64,000 bases of DNA from Clostridium thailandense (GTDB lineage: Bacteria; Bacillota; Clostridia; Clostridiales; Clostridiaceae): the NCBI RefSeq assembly GCF_019207025.1, contig NZ_JAEEGC010000052.1, positions 1 to 64,000 of the forward strand, given 5' to 3'. The translations under genes and the position numbers were made by a program. Shown piece after piece: positions 37,379 to 46,336 of this stretch (position 1 is the stretch's first letter; each line of letters starts with the position of its first letter). The notes under the pieces were generated by a model. That model worked only from the letters and a program-made list of their open reading frames with translations, ran no database searches and was not told the DNA's origin.

Positions 37379-37975
37379 CTAGGACCAATTGTCCTTATTA
37401 AAATAATTAATAAATTTTACATTTTTACACCTCAAAATATAAGCTGGCGGCAAATTTAAAAGTACTTTCTTCCTTTTAATTTTATCAAAATATTTTCTAA
37501 AAAGATTCATTTTAAATAAAGTATATTGAAATGTTATAAATTCACCTTTGGCTTTTAGTATTTCTTTTGTAACTGACAATATTGTTTGGCTCATGGTATC
37601 AGGTAGACTTGCAAAGGGAAGACCTGATATTATATAGTCGACCTTATCAATATTATATTTATCTAAATATTCTTTTATATTTTCTGCTGAGTCATTTATA
37701 AGTATGAAATTTGTCTCATCTTTAAACTTATCCTTTAAAATTTTATAAAAGTCTAAATTACATTCTATAGCTATAAATATAGTGCTATCTTTCTTTTTAT
37801 TTAATATTTTTTCAGTAAAGATACCTGTCCCTGGCCCATATTCAATAATACAGGTCGCGTTTAAAAAATTAATGTCTTCAACCATTCTATCTGCTAATTT
37901 TTCTGAACTTGGTGCTACAGCACCTACTGTTTTAGGATTCTTTATATATTGTTTTATAAAATTTACGATTTCCAT
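37379..37975 (-). CDS. Class I SAM-dependent methyltransferase, phospholipid N-methyltransferase-like
   Basis: 198 residues. The opening FIKQYIKNPKTVGAVAPSSEKLADRM and SAM motif IEYGPGTGIFTEKIL are typical of the PmtA/rRNA-dimethylase-like family that methylates phosphatidylethanolamine. ISGLPFASLP is the substrate-side motif IV. It is the first gene of a run with a two-component system and a VTT protein. Lipid modification is likely but not proven; rRNA methylation is less likely because the protein is short. Confidence 0.78.
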   Translation of the reverse strand: MEIVNFIKQYIKNPKTVGAVAPSSEKLADRMVEDINFLNATCIIEYGPGTGIFTEKILNKKKDSTIFIAIECNLDFYKILKDKFKDETNFILINDSAENIKEYLDKYNIDKVDYIISGLPFASLPDTMSQTILSVTKEILKAKGEFITFQYTLFKMNLFRKYFDKIKRKKVLLNLPPAYILRCKNVKFINYFNKDNWS

Positions 37976-38147
37976 TTTATACTTCCCCCCATGTCAATAT
38001 GAGGTTAGTATAAAATAGAAATATTAATCTTTTACCTCAAAAAATATTAAGAATTATTAATATTTTTGAACTTTATTTTATATATGGAAAGTATGCTATA
38101 ATTCCATTGAAACGCAAAATGCAACCTTATAAATATTGAAATAACTC

Positions 38148-38293
38148 TATACATTTCCTGCATCTGTTATGATTCCATGTATTCTAACATCGCTAGTTAC
38201 GTGTTGCCTTAAAGCATTTATTCCATTAAAGAGTTGTATTACACCGTCTAAGTCATTTATACTTTCATATCTATTACAAATAGCAGTATTTTC
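38148..38293 (-). pseudogene. M20 peptidase/amidohydrolase fragment
   Basis: A 48-residue open stretch reads VIQLFNGINALRQHVTSDVR and IHGIITDAGN. This matches the dimerisation domain of M20-family amidohydrolases, which usually have about 390 residues. It ends in TAG and has no start. It is separated by a repeat from a metN fragment; such amidohydrolases often neighbour methionine ABC transporters. Confidence 0.7.
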
Positions 38294-38317
38294 AAAACAT
38301 ATATATAGATACCCATA

Positions 38318-38434
38318 CCAGAAAGTAAACTTATACGCAGGTAGATGTTACCAAATCTGAAAGCACATATAAAAACTTTTTTACCATTCTTAGCGAAGTA
38401 TTTTAGAAAATCTTAGAGGCTTTTATATGTTTGA
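38318..38434. repeat. Left-half copy of the dispersed palindromic repeat
   Basis: It runs from CCAGAAAGTAAACTTATACG through TTCTTAGCGAAGTATTTTAG to TATATGTTTGA, matching the left arm of the copy at 32046. It stops at the inner loop and directly abuts the metN fragment. Confidence 0.85.
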
Positions 38435-38440
38435 TTCCAA

Positions 38441-38695
38441 TTTTTTCTCTACTTTTTCTAAGTTCCTTTGCAGCTAACTTAGTTAAGTTCTTGTTATTTA
38501 CTATTACTTCTCCAGAAGTAGGCTTTTCAAGTAAGTTTATACAACAATCAAAGTACTTTTTCCAGCTCCGCTATATCCAATAATTCTATAGATTTCACCT
38601 GCTTTAATATGAATATTAACTTCTTTTAAAGCTTCCACTTTTGTAGCTTTGCTAGTATAAACCTTTTTTATAACTTTCAAGGATTTTTCTTATCT
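38441..38695 (-). pseudogene. metN: metN (methionine ABC transporter ATPase) fragment
   Basis: One frame gives [20 protein letters not shown] and [12 protein letters not shown] (Walker A) then a stop. The next frame continues [20 protein letters not shown] and TKLAAKELRKVEKKLES. This is the first quarter of a MetN ATPase with a frameshift after Walker A. Everything 3' of it is replaced by the half repeat. Confidence 0.85.
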
Positions 38696-38737
38696 TTCAA
38701 AGTAAGTTAAACTACTTTGTAGGAGTATCTTCTGTCT

Positions 38738-41362
38738 CTACTCAAGTATTTCTACATATCCCTCTGTTCCGTTTACTCTAATTCTCTGTCCGTCCTTTAT
38801 AAGCTTTGTAGCATTCTCTACACTTGCTACTGCCGGAAGTCCGTATTCTCGCGCTACAACTGCTCCGTGGGTCATCATTCCCCCAACCTCCGTTACAAGT
38901 CCCTTTATAGATACAAATACTGGTGTCCAGCTAGGATCAGTGAAAGTAGTAACCAGTATATCACCTTCCTCGATGTTAGCATCCTCTATTCTGAGTATTA
39001 CTCTTGCCCTTCCCTCAATGTCACCTGCTGATACAGCTACCCCTGCCAAAGCACCTTCAGGGATCTTGCTTGTGTCGTATTTACTGGATATAATTTCTCC
39101 ATCAGAGGTAATTACTCGAGGAGGTGTGAGCTTCTCGTATATCTCATAGTCTTCTTTTCTTTTTTGTATGATGCTATAATCCAACTTATTTGTTTTAATA
39201 ACCTCTCTCAATTCTTCATATTTAAGATAGTAGATATCCTCTTTTTCTTTTATGAGCCCTTGATTAGCTAGTTCTTCTGCTTCTTTCACAATAACCTGTT
39301 TCACAATCCATTCATACCATACTAAAGTATATTTATTGAACTCATGGTAACCAGCATAATTACGTAGAACACTTATGCCCTTCTTTGCCTTTTTAGCCTT
39401 TCCTCTACCTCCTGGCAGCTTTTCAAGTTTTCTTAAGATATCCCGCTCCTTTTGTTTAGCTTCTTTAAGTCCCTGCTGGAATTTAGCTTCGTGAGCATTA
39501 GGAGGATAAACCTTTATATTACCTAGAATTAGTGGAACTAATATTGTTGGTTTTTCATTCCATCTAGTCCTGCTTATATCTATTTCTGCAGAGCAGCGCA
39601 TGCCATATTTCTTCAAGAATTCTCTTATTACCTCACTTACTTCAACTCCCCCCGGAAGTTTTATAAGATCCTCAAAAAAGCTGTCATCCTTAGGATTCTC
39701 CAGATATTTAATTACTTCTGGATACTTTCTTACTACATCTGATACATCCAAAAGTTCAAGCCCCATTTCTGAGGTAACATTATTGGATACCGATTGAGCA
39801 AGAGTATCTGCTGGATTTTTTTCTCCGAGCCACTTCCCCAAATTCTTATTAAGCCAACTGGAAGCATATGCTCCGGCAAAAACAACTCCATAAGTGTCCA
39901 TCATATTGTCTTTTATCCGAATCATGCTTTTATCAATAAAATTAAAAAGCTCCATACCTGAAATCTTCTGTGCCTGCTGCTCTAATTCTGACATCATTGA
40001 TCTGCTGCGATCCATATAGAATTCTGCAATGGCAGGATCATTTTTCCTATAGCATTCTATAGTCTTAGCAAGCCACCTAGCAGCAAGCTTGACAGGAACC
40101 ATTGTTTTCCTTGATTTATAAAGATTTTTCATAATATCTTCTCGTTTTAAAACATTGTAAAATGAATTCTGTATAAGAACATCTATCGCTGCAAGTCCTT
40201 TAACAAAAGACTTTCTCATAATAGGTGATCTTAATTCATTTGATGAATCTATATACAATCTTCCACCAGCCTCATACATTTGCGTATCTACCATCTGCTT
40301 CATTAAAATCTCAAAAAAAGTCATGCTTAAGGGAGACATTGCCTCAGTCATCATCTGGCGATGACCAAAGGATAAGAATACATGAATCTTATTATCCTTC
40401 ACTTCAGGTACAGGATATAAAGTAGTAATAGGACGACTTTGAACAATATATATCTTATCTTCGCAAATACACCATTCTATATCCTGTGGACGTCCAAAGT
40501 ACTTCTCGATTTTTCTGCCTATTTGTTCAAGCTGTAAAATCTGCTGGTCAGTGAGAGTTTGAGAATTCTGTTTATTAGCCTCAATTCTCCTCTGCTCGGT
40601 TCCACCTTGTTTCAAACCATAAATAGCTAGTTTCTTAGTAGGTACCTTTTTATCTATAATCTTACCTTCCTTTACTTTATAGATATCTGCATTTACAAGT
40701 CCTGACACTAGTGCTTCTCCAAGACCAAAGCTTGCATCTATAGAGACAACCTTCCTATTTCCATTTATAGGATCTGCCGTAAACATTATTCCTGAAGCCA
40801 CTGGGAAAACCATCTTTTGGATAACCACAGAAAGATATACCTTGCAGTGGTCAAAGTTATTCTGCATACGGTATATTACTGCTCTGTCTGTAAAAAGTGA
40901 TGCCCAGCACTTGCTTACATGGTGAAGAATATCGCTTTTTCCTATTATATTTAAATAAGTGTCCTGCTGTCCTGCAAAGGAAGCTAAAGGCAAATCCTCA
41001 GCAGTGGCACTTGAACGAACTGCATAGGCATTTTCTTCACCAAACTTTTTAATAAATTCAGTTATTCCTTCATCTATATCCTTTGGAATAGTGATTCCTT
41101 CGATCACGCTGCGAATTTCTCTACTGATTTTACCTATTCTTTCTCTATCGTCTATCTTCACCTGAGATAATTCTTCTACCAGCCTGTTAAACTCCTTGTT
41201 ATCCTCTATTACCTTCTTATAAGCTTCAGTAGTGACACAAAAACCATCTGGAACCTGTATTCCCTGAATTCTTGAAAGTTCTCCTAAGTTCGCACCTTTG
41301 CCTCCTACTACAGGAAGTTGTGATTTATCAATGTCCTTAAAGCTTAATAAATATGAATTCAT
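38738..41362 (-). CDS. rph: PEP-synthase-family phosphotransferase, rifampin phosphotransferase-like
   Basis: About 874 residues: an N-terminal ATP-grasp domain (about 1-315; VGGKGANLGELSRI, AVRSSATAEDLPLASFAGQQ), a central domain starting VFLSFGHRQMMTEAMSPLSM, and a C-terminal swivelling His domain with GGMMTHGAVVAREYGLPAV. GGMMTHG is the form seen in rifampin phosphotransferases, whereas PEP synthase and PPDK use GG-x-TSH or GG-x-TCH and carry a PEP-binding barrel that I do not see. It could inactivate rifamycins with ATP; a housekeeping role on another substrate is possible. ATG at 41362 follows GAGGAG. It lies 99 nt after a TetR gene. Confidence 0.78.
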   Translation of the reverse strand: MNSYLLSFKDIDKSQLPVVGGKGANLGELSRIQGIQVPDGFCVTTEAYKKVIEDNKEFNRLVEELSQVKIDDRERIGKISREIRSVIEGITIPKDIDEGITEFIKKFGEENAYAVRSSATAEDLPLASFAGQQDTYLNIIGKSDILHHVSKCWASLFTDRAVIYRMQNNFDHCKVYLSVVIQKMVFPVASGIMFTADPINGNRKVVSIDASFGLGEALVSGLVNADIYKVKEGKIIDKKVPTKKLAIYGLKQGGTEQRRIEANKQNSQTLTDQQILQLEQIGRKIEKYFGRPQDIEWCICEDKIYIVQSRPITTLYPVPEVKDNKIHVFLSFGHRQMMTEAMSPLSMTFFEILMKQMVDTQMYEAGGRLYIDSSNELRSPIMRKSFVKGLAAIDVLIQNSFYNVLKREDIMKNLYKSRKTMVPVKLAARWLAKTIECYRKNDPAIAEFYMDRSRSMMSELEQQAQKISGMELFNFIDKSMIRIKDNMMDTYGVVFAGAYASSWLNKNLGKWLGEKNPADTLAQSVSNNVTSEMGLELLDVSDVVRKYPEVIKYLENPKDDSFFEDLIKLPGGVEVSEVIREFLKKYGMRCSAEIDISRTRWNEKPTILVPLILGNIKVYPPNAHEAKFQQGLKEAKQKERDILRKLEKLPGGRGKAKKAKKGISVLRNYAGYHEFNKYTLVWYEWIVKQVIVKEAEELANQGLIKEKEDIYYLKYEELREVIKTNKLDYSIIQKRKEDYEIYEKLTPPRVITSDGEIISSKYDTSKIPEGALAGVAVSAGDIEGRARVILRIEDANIEEGDILVTTFTDPSWTPVFVSIKGLVTEVGGMMTHGAVVAREYGLPAVASVENATKLIKDGQRIRVNGTEGYVEILE

Positions 41363-41460
41363 AGCTATTCTCCTCTCACCTAGAATACTTAGTAATCTTA
41401 TCATTACTTGCTTATTAGAAGTTGCGTTACATATACTTAATAATTCATTACCTATACAAC

Positions 41461-42075
41461 CTACAAATATTCTTCCTTATAAAAGTTGTTTCTAAGCATA
41501 TCCATGCATTCATTAAATTCTTTCATCATGGCATCAAAATTAATTTCCGTTTTATTTGACATTTGTTTTGTATACCCCTCCGCCATCCACATAAGCATTT
41601 TCATAAGGAGCTTTAGGTCCACCCCCTCTTTAAACTTTGATGTATCCACACCCTCAAAAGCTATTTTATTTCTAAAATCATCTCCACTATCAAAAATATT
41701 TTGTATATCCGCTTTTACCTCTTCATCATTTTCAAAATACACATTTGCCAAAAAGGAAGGTATTGCAGCATGTCTTTTCATTACGGAAATTTCAATATCT
41801 GATGACATTTTTATTCTGTCAAAAAAATCTGTAATGCTATTATCAAACTTTTCGTTAACCTCATTCATCATGATGTTGCCGCACAGATTAATTAGATAAA
41901 GGTATAATGCTTTTTTTGTGCCAAAGTAGTGAAAAACCATTGCCTTTGAAATTCCTGCAGCTACAGCAATATCGCTTATAGAGGCCTTTTTATAGCCATT
42001 AGTCCCAAAAGTTCTAAGAGCAGCATCTATAATCACGTTTTGTTTCTCTACAGGTAAACTAAAAAATTTCTCCAA
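41461..42075 (-). CDS. TetR-family repressor
   Basis: About 204 residues. The HTH is RTFGTNGYKKASISDIAVAAGISKAMVFHYFGTK (read in two overlapping motifs; recognition helix AGISKAMVFHYF). The C-terminal ligand domain is about 140 residues. The TTG at 42075 is preferred because AGAGGTGA sits just before it; the frame is open another 24 codons but those overlap the promoter. Two copies of its probable operator flank its own -10 box. The rph-like gene follows. Confidence 0.9.
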   Translation of the reverse strand: MEKFFSLPVEKQNVIIDAALRTFGTNGYKKASISDIAVAAGISKAMVFHYFGTKKALYLYLINLCGNIMMNEVNEKFDNSITDFFDRIKMSSDIEISVMKRHAAIPSFLANVYFENDEEVKADIQNIFDSGDDFRNKIAFEGVDTSKFKEGVDLKLLMKMLMWMAEGYTKQMSNKTEINFDAMMKEFNECMDMLRNNFYKEEYL

Positions 42076-42099
42076 AAATCTCACCTCTTTAACTTTATC

Positions 42100-42147
42100 A
42101 ACCGAATCGGTTAATGCAATTATAATACTATAAACCGATTCGGTCAA
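42100..42147 (-). promoter_or_regulatory. TetR promoter with two palindromic operators
   Basis: On the minus strand the -35 is TTGACC (42142-42147) and the -10 TATAAT (42119-42124) with a 17-bp spacer. AACCGATTCGGTC (42133-42145) overlaps the -35 and AACCGAATCGGTT (42100-42112) lies at the start site. Centres are 33 bp apart, three helical turns, on the same DNA face. Confidence 0.88.
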
Positions 42148-42174
42148 TAAATATTTTATTTTTCATGTAGTCAT

Positions 42175-42221
42175 TAAAAATAAAAAAGTTATCATAGGAA
42201 AACAATTCCTATGATAACTTT
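42175..42221 (-). terminator. Terminator of the MarR-GNAT operon
   Basis: A perfect 16-bp stem (AAAGTTATCATAGGAA and its inverse, 5-nt loop) is followed on the minus strand by TTTATTTTTA. It lies between the GNAT gene and the TetR promoter. Confidence 0.85.
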
Positions 42222-42327
42222 CATTTTAAATTATAAAATAAAAATGAAGGGTATGTCGCACCTATAAGCGGGACTGGAAGTAGACTTATCTATTGGTAAG
42301 GCTGACTCTTCCTAATTGAACTATGCT

Positions 42328-42834
42328 CTATTTATCATTATTTAATATTTTTTCATAACAGTAGAATGGTTTTTCCCTACTTAAAAATCTCATTTCACCA
42401 ACTAGGTCATAACCACACTTTTTAAACAATGCATTCATTTTAGTATTTATGGAATAAGTATCTGTTTTTAAATATTTTATATTATTAGCTAAAGCTAATT
42501 CATCTGCAAATTTCATTAATTCAGTACCAATGCCACTTCTTCTGTAGTTTGGATTAACAGCCATTCTGTGAACAACCATACAAACTTCTTTCAATGACCA
42601 ATTTAATTCATCATACTCATCTGGTTCCACTTTATTAATGCATACAAAACCAACTATTTTTCCATCCCTTTCTGTGACATATAATTCCTCTCTTTTGATA
42701 TCATTTATAAAATCTTTTTCCTGAGGATAACTTTCATCCCATTGAGTATTATTGTAGGTTCTCATTTCTGCAATAGTTTCCTTTATAATCTCCATAATTT
42801 CTTTTGTATCTTCAATAGACGCTTTTCTCATCAC
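42328..42834 (-). CDS. GNAT-family N-acetyltransferase
   Basis: 168 residues with a complete GNAT fold: VVHRMAVNPNYRRSGIGTEL is motif A with the acetyl-CoA pyrophosphate loop RRSGIG, followed by KYLKTDTYSINTKMNALFKKCGYD. Substrate unknown. It lies 9 nt after the MarR gene and shares its promoter, so expression is controlled by that repressor. Confidence 0.9.
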   Translation of the reverse strand: MMRKASIEDTKEIMEIIKETIAEMRTYNNTQWDESYPQEKDFINDIKREELYVTERDGKIVGFVCINKVEPDEYDELNWSLKEVCMVVHRMAVNPNYRRSGIGTELMKFADELALANNIKYLKTDTYSINTKMNALFKKCGYDLVGEMRFLSREKPFYCYEKILNNDK

Positions 42835-42843
42835 ACTACCCCC

Positions 42844-43293
42844 TTAAAAATTTTTTGTTTCTTTCCAATCATTTTCAATATTTTCTCTCATTTTCTTAAC
42901 TAATTTATTAACTAATTCTTTTTCCTCAGCACTGAAATTATTAAAGCAGATCTCGATATTTCTATTTTCTTCTTCAATAATAAAGGAGTATACCTTTAGT
43001 GCCTTTTCCTTGGGATAAAGCCTCCAAATTCTTTTATCAATATGGTCTCTTTTTTTATCTATATACCCTGCTTCAATAAGTTTCTGTGTAGCTTTTGTTG
43101 TGGTAGTCTTATCTACTTTTAAAAGATTTGATAAATCAATTTGATTAATTCCTTGATTTTCACATATCCTTGTTAGGAATATAAACTGACCTTTTTGCAG
43201 ATTTATCTCTTTAAATTTAATGTCGCTCATAGAATGAATACACCGTGACAAAGTTCCTATCTCTCTTAATATATGGCTATCTAAAGCTTTAAT
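42844..43293 (-). CDS. MarR-family regulator, probable ATT start
   Basis: 149 residues if begun at ATT (43293). Family features: GQFIFLTRICENQGINQ, the winged HTH QIDLSNLLKVDKTTTTKATQ and wing KRDHIDKRIWRLYPKEK. The only strong ribosome site, AGGAGGTGA, lies nine bases before ATT. The next canonical starts (TTG at 43251, ATG at 43230) have weak sites. The extra codons give IKALDSHILREIGTLSRCIH, which forms the expected first helix of MarR proteins. Operators upstream indicate autoregulation. Confidence 0.85.
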   Translation of the reverse strand: MKALDSHILREIGTLSRCIHSMSDIKFKEINLQKGQFIFLTRICENQGINQIDLSNLLKVDKTTTTKATQKLIEAGYIDKKRDHIDKRIWRLYPKEKALKVYSFIIEEENRNIEICFNNFSAEEKELVNKLVKKMRENIENDWKETKNF

Positions 43294-43316
43294 AGGACTT
43301 CACCTCCTATAAATTT

Positions 43317-43375
43317 AGTTGAAAGTTCAACTTTATTATTTTTATAATAGCATATAATAGTTGAATTTTCAACTA
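43317..43375 (-). promoter_or_regulatory. MarR operators and promoter
   Basis: Two matching palindromes, AGTTGAAAGTTCAACT (43317-43332) and TAGTTGAATTTTCAACTA (43358-43375), share half-site AGTTGAA with a 2-bp gap. Minus-strand TTGAAA (-35) lies in the second site and TATTAT (-10) 17 bp on, between the sites. A repressor bound here would block the promoter. Confidence 0.85.
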
Positions 43376-43448
43376 CATTATATGATTAATGTTTGATCTA
43401 ATTTTTATTATTTATATACAACGAAAATAAGAATCATAAACTCCCTGA

Positions 43449-43557
43449 TTATAAAATTTTGGAGCTAATTCTTCTATGTATAAAGTTCAGCATCAAATTT
43501 GAAGCTAAATCCCCTAATTCCTCTTCTCTCTCGTTTAGAAAATATTCCTTTATGCTT
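43449..43557 (-). pseudogene. DUF2164-like fragment
   Basis: About 35 residues read SIKEYFLNEREEELGDLASN and LMLNFIHRRISSKIL before TAA. This resembles the centre of DUF2164 proteins (about 80 residues). There is no start codon, and a TAA immediately precedes the fragment. Confidence 0.5.
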
Positions 43558-43851
43558 TACATAAATTCACATTGAATTACCACTAACTTACACCACTTGT
43601 AACTCCCCAACCCCTTGAAAATAAAACCTTCGCCTTAATAAAATATAATTATTACATAAAAACAAAAATATATATTTTATAATAGAGAATGCAAATTTCC
43701 AAGAACAAAAATTACCACTCTGGCTATTTTATAAAAGTTGTAATGCCGTAACGTTTACAACTTGTTAACAATCTTTTTCTTCCTGATTTTTTGATATTTG
43801 TATATATATTAGTTGTAAGCTAAATTAAAGCTACTTGGAGAATGAATTACC
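43558..43851. other. Gene-free stretch before the Toprim gene
   Basis: A 9-bp stem-loop (AAGTTGTAA with TTACAACTT, 43735-43763) followed by a T-rich stretch may be an attenuator. I see nothing else in it. Confidence 0.35.
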
Positions 43852-44538
43852 ATGGTAAAAAATAAGAATACAACTTGGCATTATTATAGAAATGAGGATG
43901 GCATTGTACTTTACAAGGTTGAAAGCAGTGAGTGGTTTCAAAATGGAATCCTAAAAAGACGCTTTCGATGCTACTATAAAGATAAAAACATTGAACCAGT
44001 GCTTTATGCGCTCCCATCTGTAATAATGGGTATAAAAAATAATGAAACTATTATTTATGTGGAAGATGAGAAATCCGATGATTCCCTAATGGACATGGGT
44101 TTCATTGCAACTACAAATTTTGGCGGTCTTAGAAGCTTTAACAGTTTAAGTAAAAAATATAATGAACAAATAAAAAGAGCTAATCTTACAATCTTCCCCA
44201 ATAATAGTAATCGCAGCAAAGATTATTCTAAAGCTGTATATAATACTTTTAAAAATTGCTGTAAAAGCATAGGAATTATAGAGATGCCTGATCTCAATAA
44301 AAACATGAGTATTTCAGATTGGCTTAATAAAGGTGTAACAAAAAAGCAAAAAGAGGAGCTAGAAAAAATAGCACCGTCACTTTTTGATTTTAATGCCCTA
44401 TCCATAACTTCTACTTTAATTCCATATCTCTGCAGCTTGTTTTTAAAAGGTAAGCTTGAACATATGGGAATTAAGTACAATCATCTTTTAATAGAAAAAA
44501 GTTGCGAAGGGGTTTACTTTTTACTTCAGTTAACATAA
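43852..44538 (+). CDS. Degenerate Toprim primase-like protein, truncated before the helicase
   Basis: 228 residues. Residues about 55-160 resemble the Toprim domain of phage or plasmid primase-helicases: ETIIYVEDEKSDDSLMDMGF, IATTNFGG, ANLTIFPNNSNRSKDYSKAV. Intact members have VEGEKD and IPDxD here; the second motif has lost its metal aspartates (PNNSN). The end (TSTLIPYLCSLFLKGKLEHM then HLLIEKSCEGVYFLL) resembles the start of the RecA-like ATPase, but the Walker A GxxGxGKS is destroyed and the protein stops. Probably a mobile-element remnant. The ATG lies after GGAG. Confidence 0.6.
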   Translation: MVKNKNTTWHYYRNEDGIVLYKVESSEWFQNGILKRRFRCYYKDKNIEPVLYALPSVIMGIKNNETIIYVEDEKSDDSLMDMGFIATTNFGGLRSFNSLSKKYNEQIKRANLTIFPNNSNRSKDYSKAVYNTFKNCCKSIGIIEMPDLNKNMSISDWLNKGVTKKQKEELEKIAPSLFDFNALSITSTLIPYLCSLFLKGKLEHMGIKYNHLLIEKSCEGVYFLLQLT

Positions 44539-44609
44539 TTCATTAATTGTTAACTCTGCTTCAAATAAATATCGTAAATCACCAAAGAACAAAAATTCAT
44601 CAATTTTTC

Positions 44610-44801
44610 TCATTTTATTTCTTGAACTCTTCCAACAATTCCATCCTCTAGCATAACTTTGATACCACGATGATGAACTTCTGAGTTTGTAAGGAGCCTT
44701 TTTACTATACCCTCAGTTAACTTTCCAGAGCGCTGATCTTGTTTTTGAACAACTAGGACTCTTGCTCCAATTTTTACATCTTTTCGTCTTGTTCCATCCA
44801 T
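44610..44801 (-). CDS. YwbE-family protein (DUF2196)
   Basis: 63 residues: RRKDVKIGARVLVVQKQDQR then GKLTEGIVKRLLTNSEVHHR and GIKVMLEDGIVGRVQEI. This is the compact conserved YwbE sequence found across Firmicutes. Complete; small beta-rich protein of unknown function. Monocistronic and convergent with the Toprim gene. Confidence 0.92.
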   Translation of the reverse strand: MDGTRRKDVKIGARVLVVQKQDQRSGKLTEGIVKRLLTNSEVHHRGIKVMLEDGIVGRVQEIK

Positions 44802-44963
44802 AAGTATTACTCTTCTTTCTTAATTTTTATATAGCACAATTATAATATAAATACCTTGATACAGGAGCTATATTTTGCTGTATTATATACTTACCATAAT
44901 ATATCACAGTATCCTTGACTTCTCAAGTGGATGAAGATTTTTCTTAATACTATTCTCTCTTTA

Positions 44964-46064
44964 TCATTCATCAACATTAAATAAAGAGAAACGTAAATTT
45001 TTCACATACAATGACAAAAGTGATATTATTGTATCAAAAACAAAGCGCTTGGTTTCTACGTCAATACCCTTTACAGTTTCCATGGCTATAACTACTTTTT
45101 TACGCCAATCCTCAGTCAAATCACTGAAATTCACAACCCCCATGGATTTAAATACGCTATAGAGTGTTGTTACGAATAACTCTCGTTTTTCATCTTCTAA
45201 AGATGAGAGCCACTGATTAATGACATTATTGATATGTTCTGCACCTCCAGTAATACTTTGTGTATATTGAAAGTCACCTTTATTAACCACCCATGAAAAA
45301 GGGTCATGTTGCATAATTCCGAACTTGTTGCTTTCTACCACAATATAATCTTCCTGATGCTGCAAAAGCATTCCTACTAAAGAGGATTGAGGCAAAGTTT
45401 TTTGTATCCTTGTTTTAATGCTTACATACTTTTCCCTCGTAAATATTTCATCTCTAAAACCAGGACCGTCATGACTGTAAATGCCCACAATACGATCTTG
45501 AACAGCCTGATGACACTCCATGGCAGAATAAACCGCAATATTTCCTCCCTTAGAATGTCCGCCCACAATTAATGCATGTGGAAACCGTTCAGCAACAGCA
45601 TTCAAATAAGAAACTCCCTCCTGCTGTGCAGGTACTGGAGAAATAAATGCCATATTGAAGTCCTCTTTCCAGCCTACAATAGTAGCATCTGTACCTCGAT
45701 AGGCAACATAAGCTGTTTTATCATCAAGTAGGTAGGTCACCGCCGCAAATTGCTTTTGTAAAGTTATATCTAAGCTATCTGAATAGCAGCACATACGAAT
45801 ATTTCGAAATCTTGGACTCATTCCAAGAGCAATCAAAAGTCTATGGTTACTTTTTGGATCTCTCACATTATAAAGCATGTGCGGGATATGCTCTGCTTTG
45901 AGCAAGTCTCCAATTCTCACAGGTTCCCTGTTATCTGCAATCCCCGGTAAAACTTTATCAAAATGAATATAGACAAATTGAGATAGAACCAAGCTATCTA
46001 CCAGATTGAACTTGGTAGTTTTAAAGTCCTCCATTTGTGACTCTACATAATCTACAATATTCAT
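44964..46064 (-). CDS. DUF2974 (Mbeg1-like) alpha/beta hydrolase
   Basis: 366 residues with the nucleophile elbow GGHSKGGNIAVYSAM near 170 (catalytic Ser) and YVAYRGTDATIVGWKEDFNM upstream, both typical of Mbeg1-like lipase-family proteins. The Asp may lie in SHDGPGF and the His in GAEHINN. The physiological substrate of the family is unknown. Monocistronic. Confidence 0.85.
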   Translation of the reverse strand: MNIVDYVESQMEDFKTTKFNLVDSLVLSQFVYIHFDKVLPGIADNREPVRIGDLLKAEHIPHMLYNVRDPKSNHRLLIALGMSPRFRNIRMCCYSDSLDITLQKQFAAVTYLLDDKTAYVAYRGTDATIVGWKEDFNMAFISPVPAQQEGVSYLNAVAERFPHALIVGGHSKGGNIAVYSAMECHQAVQDRIVGIYSHDGPGFRDEIFTREKYVSIKTRIQKTLPQSSLVGMLLQHQEDYIVVESNKFGIMQHDPFSWVVNKGDFQYTQSITGGAEHINNVINQWLSSLEDEKRELFVTTLYSVFKSMGVVNFSDLTEDWRKKVVIAMETVKGIDVETKRFVFDTIISLLSLYVKNLRFSLFNVDE

Positions 46065-46336
46065 ATTTTATCTCTCCTAACCTATTGTTTTTACCTCCTA
46101 GTAATATCTTTCGGTTTTTCATAATACTATTATAAGAGATTTGTAAGTATTCTACCATATATATTATCTGTGCCTTAATATATGAAAATTCACTTTTCCC
46201 TCAAATCCAAAATATTTTCTTTATAAACAACAGTTATGTAGATATCTTAATAAAAATCAGAATTTATAGATAACTATTGCATTTTTTATACAACCTGTCA
46301 TAATATATAGTAAATATAGCTGAAAGGATGATTTAA

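Noticed and set aside
38738..41362. Annotation as ordinary phosphoenolpyruvate synthase
   Set aside because: The C-terminal part lacks a PEP/pyruvate TIM barrel after the His domain, and the His motif is GGMMTHG in the last 90 residues.
42240..42310. Possible further copy of the dispersed repeat (GGAAGTAGACTTATC)
   Set aside because: Only about 15 bases agree with the tips; too little to separate from chance.
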